From contig CANTUR010000196.1 in NCBI GenBank assembly GCA_947683625.1, forward strand, positions 1-64,000: a DNA stretch of 64,000 nucleotides. Direction: 5' to 3'. Of this stretch, positions 61,876 to 64,000 are shown one piece after another. Position 1 is the first letter of the stretch, and every line of letters begins with the position of its first letter. The DNA comes from Mallotus nudiflorus (Eukaryota; Streptophyta; Magnoliopsida; Malpighiales; Euphorbiaceae). A model generated the notes under the pieces. That model ran no database searches. It saw only the letters and a program-made list of their open reading frames with translations, and had not been told where the DNA came from. The translations under genes and the position numbers were made by a program.

Positions 61876-62313
61876 GTTTGCATTCTATACACTAGAGTTA
61901 GCTCACTCTTGGGAAAACACATTCATAAAATGTTCAAAGCTGATGTATGCATTATCATGGTCTTTGAAAGCTTTTAAAAGTGATTTGATAACACAAGCTC
62001 ATGTGATGTATGCAATATTTATGGAAAGCATACATTATTCTAAGGTGCATATGTATGAGATTTAAAAATGATTTTTGTAAAACAATTTCATGTATGCATG
62101 AGCCAGTAGTAAAAAAAAGAAACCTTTGTATTGATTAACTAGTCAATTGTCTCTTCTATTTAGAGCTAATCTTTTGGAACTGGCCCTCCTTCTATTAAAG
62201 AATCTTCATTTGAAAATTGAGTCTATTAGAGACAGAAATTAAGACCATTATATCCAAATGTAGTAGAAACTAAAATCCTCTTATGATCAAATTAGGATGA
62301 TGAGGACAACAAC
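61876..62313. other. Non-coding interior of the Tat-like element (inferred)
   Basis: No frames or motifs. It is placed inside the minus-strand element only because it lies upstream of its polypurine tract and repeats. Confidence 0.35.
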
Positions 62314-62469
62314 TAGGGGAGAGCATCAAATGAGTTCGGGTTGGGTTGAGTTTTAATTTTTTCAAAAAATCAAAGCCAAACCAAACCAAATGGTTTATGT
62401 TAGTTTTCAGGTCAGTTTTCGAAAATTGATATATAATATAAAAGTGATTAAAGGAATAAATAAATAATA

Positions 62470-62530
62470 AAAACTAAGCAGCCTAGTGGTTGTTGTGCGT
62501 GCCTTTCCTTAACAATTTGAGGCTCATTAT
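62470..62530 (+). repeat. tRNA-like SINE head, plus strand
   Basis: Box A-like 'CAGCCTAGTGG' (consensus TRGCNNAGYNGG, one mismatch) at about 62479 and a weak box B-like 'ATTTGAGGCTC' about 30 bases on (about 62515). It faces the opposite head at 62570-62640. Confidence 0.4.
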
Positions 62531-62569
62531 TAACATTTTCACCATTTTTTAACAAAAAATGAAAACTAT

Positions 62570-62640
62570 GCATTATGGGATTTGATCCCATAACCTTTAG
62601 CATAAATGCACACACGCTCACCACTTTGCTACTCACCACT
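62570..62640 (-). repeat. tRNA-like SINE head, minus strand
   Basis: On the minus strand box A 'TAGCAAAGTGG' fits the RNA polymerase III consensus exactly, and box B-like 'GGGATCAAATCCCA' follows about 30 bases later, forming a T-stem-like hairpin. A full tRNA cloverleaf is not present, so this is a tRNA-derived SINE head rather than a tRNA gene. Confidence 0.55.
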
Positions 62641-62807
62641 TAGTTATATATATATATATTATGTGTATGTGTGTAATAAAGTTTAGATTTTTAGTCGGAT
62701 CAGAAACTGACTGAAAATCTACAAATTCATTAAAACTATAATCGAACTAACTCAATTCGATTTGGGTCTTTAGATTCGGTAGGGCTTTTCTCTCCTCTAA
62801 CAACAAC

Positions 62808-64000
62808 TGCCCCCTCCTTAGTTGCTCCCTAAGAATGCCTCACTATTGTAGGACCATTATGCTTCTAAGTATGATAGAGGCATTCTATTTGCCCCCCATT
62901 TTAAGAATTAACTGAAAGACTCTGTCATTCTTGAGGTTCATATAATTAATGCATCATAAAAAGAGATCCTATGGTGTTAAAGATTGCCCCACAAATTGAA
63001 AATCAACCAATTTTATTTTATATCCCTCTTTTTTCATAAGCCGCTCCTTTTTAAGAGTTTCCAACCTAATTGGGTCTTTCTTTTTTTATTTTTATTTATT
63101 TTGCCTCTTTTGCCTAGACCGCTCCTTTTTGGGAGTTTTCAACCTAGTTAGGTGGTTGTACATTAATGATTATGATTGACCACTGTTTTGTCATGCTTAA
63201 TGTCCACATTGCCACTTTAACTGTTAATTACTCAATGCTCTTACTATTACTACACTTGATGTTCATGCCATCCATACTATTGATTACTATAAAATTGATG
63301 ATCATTTGATACTTGTCAAATTCATATTGGACACTTCATGTGCTAATATCATATCAATCATGCCTATCTTGTATGATTATTCATTCGTTATAATTAGGCA
63401 TGCTACATCATGCTTATTATTGATCAACCCTTTACGAATTTTTTGACCAACTATTTTTTAGCTCACATTGGGTGGAATTTTGAAAATAATTTGTGAAGAT
63501 AGGTGCTAAAAGATAAGTTTTCATGGGATTGACTTTTTTAAGTATAGGGGGCATAAAAAAAAACTTTTTCTTTTTTCTTTTTTTCTCCTTATTCCTTTCT
63601 TTCATTTTTTCATTTTTTTCTCTTTTTCATTTTTCCTAACTTTTTATTTTTCTTGTCGAGGGGTCTGGTCAATCCATTTCATGTATAGGAAAAAATTGAG
63701 GTTTAAAATGCCCTAAAGGAAATTGAAAGTCGATTCTGATTTAGTTTTTTTTTAAAAATTTTTTCTTTTGAATCTCTCTCTCATTCGAGCATAAGATTAC
63801 AAGCATAATCATAAAAAATTCCTAATCATGTAAATCAAAAAATCAGATATTTATTAGCATTAAGAAATGTTATTGCAATAGAATACTATTAATAAATCAT
63901 CATAGCCACAATTGACGACAATTATTCATGAATGTTCAAATTCATGTCAACTTCAATTTATACTCTAAAATGGTATAACTCTTTGAAGTCCCTTATGCCT
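62808..64000. other. Non-coding interior of the Tat-like element, with short repeats
   Basis: The phrase 'CCGCTCCTTTTT(A/G)GGAG' followed by 'TTTTCAACCTA' occurs twice (about 63042-63075 and 63120-63155), recalling short repeats in Tat-type elements. A T-rich low-complexity block (63560-63650) follows. No gene. Membership of the minus-strand element is inferred from position. Confidence 0.4.

Larger units (their letters stand above)
62314..62799. mobile_element. Small non-autonomous hAT-type element with 8-bp duplication
   Basis: The ends TAGGGGAGAG (62314) and CTCTCCTCTA (ending 62799) are inverted repeats with one mismatch. Perfect 8-bp repeats ACAACAAC flank it at 62306-62313 and 62800-62807. 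The size, the TAGGGG-type end and the 8-bp duplication fit a hAT MITE. The subterminal regions have the 'TCGGGTTGGGTTGAG' / 'CTCAATTCGATTTGGGTC' wording common in such elements. It holds two SINE-like heads in its middle. No transposase. Confidence 0.82.

Noticed and set aside
62570..62640. Possible intact tRNA gene
   Set aside because: Box A and box B are present, but no acceptor stem or anticodon arm pairs convincingly; better read as a SINE head.

Overview
This window reads as AT-rich, repeat-dense nuclear DNA of a eudicot plant. The evidence is a nine-exon plant-type gene with GT/AG introns, an intronless RHA2-type RING-H2 gene, plant transposon families (hAT, Mutator-like, Copia, Tat-like Gypsy, LINE, SINE-like, MITEs) and telo-box/TCP promoter motifs. 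One inserted element (3189-6225) resembles sequences I recall from Euphorbiaceae such as rubber tree and cassava. That points loosely to Malpighiales, but it is memory rather than a search result.

Only two genes look intact. The first (28476-32160, + strand) is a nine-exon gene for a 373-residue 2-oxoglutarate/Fe(II)-dependent oxygenase; all eight introns are GT-AG and keep the frame. The second (48381-48911, + strand) is a single-exon gene for a 176-residue RING-H2 E3 ubiquitin ligase of the RHA2 type. They lie about 16 kb apart and show no sign of working together.

Left third (1-27.7 kb): a degraded tandem duplication (about 1.6-9.76 kb) interrupted by a 3-kb insertion and a 3'-truncated hAT element with a DUF4371-like transposase; a Copia-type LTR remnant (about 10.6-12.2 kb); a complete-ended hAT element (12637-17644, 8-bp target-site duplication) with a broken RICESLEEPER-like transposase; a complete-ended Mutator-like element (18089-22477, 9-bp duplication) with a decayed, internally deleted transposase and an antisense GRF zinc-finger fragment; a solo LTR (22569-24636); and a long inverted-repeat element (24906-27740) interrupted by a second solo LTR (25249-27505).

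Middle (27.7-51 kb): the two genes, low-complexity AT-rich intergenic DNA, a Copia gag fragment between ~300-bp direct repeats (36.7-38.3 kb), a 362-bp tandem duplication (39.9-40.6 kb), several TIR/MITE-like elements and microsatellites.

Right end (51-64 kb): a third solo LTR with a perfect 5-bp duplication (51258-52755), an unrecognised decayed reading frame, a LINE RNase H fragment, and the 3' end of a minus-strand Tat/Ogre-like Gypsy element. That element comprises a 3' LTR at 56789-58603, a polypurine tract and tandem-repeat arrays. The arrays are interrupted by another solo LTR (59053-61183), and a small hAT-type element carrying two tRNA-like SINE heads (62314-62799) lies further in.

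I found no CRISPR array, bacterial operon or evident new molecular system. The interest lies in how clearly the nested insertions, target-site duplications and solo LTRs can be read.
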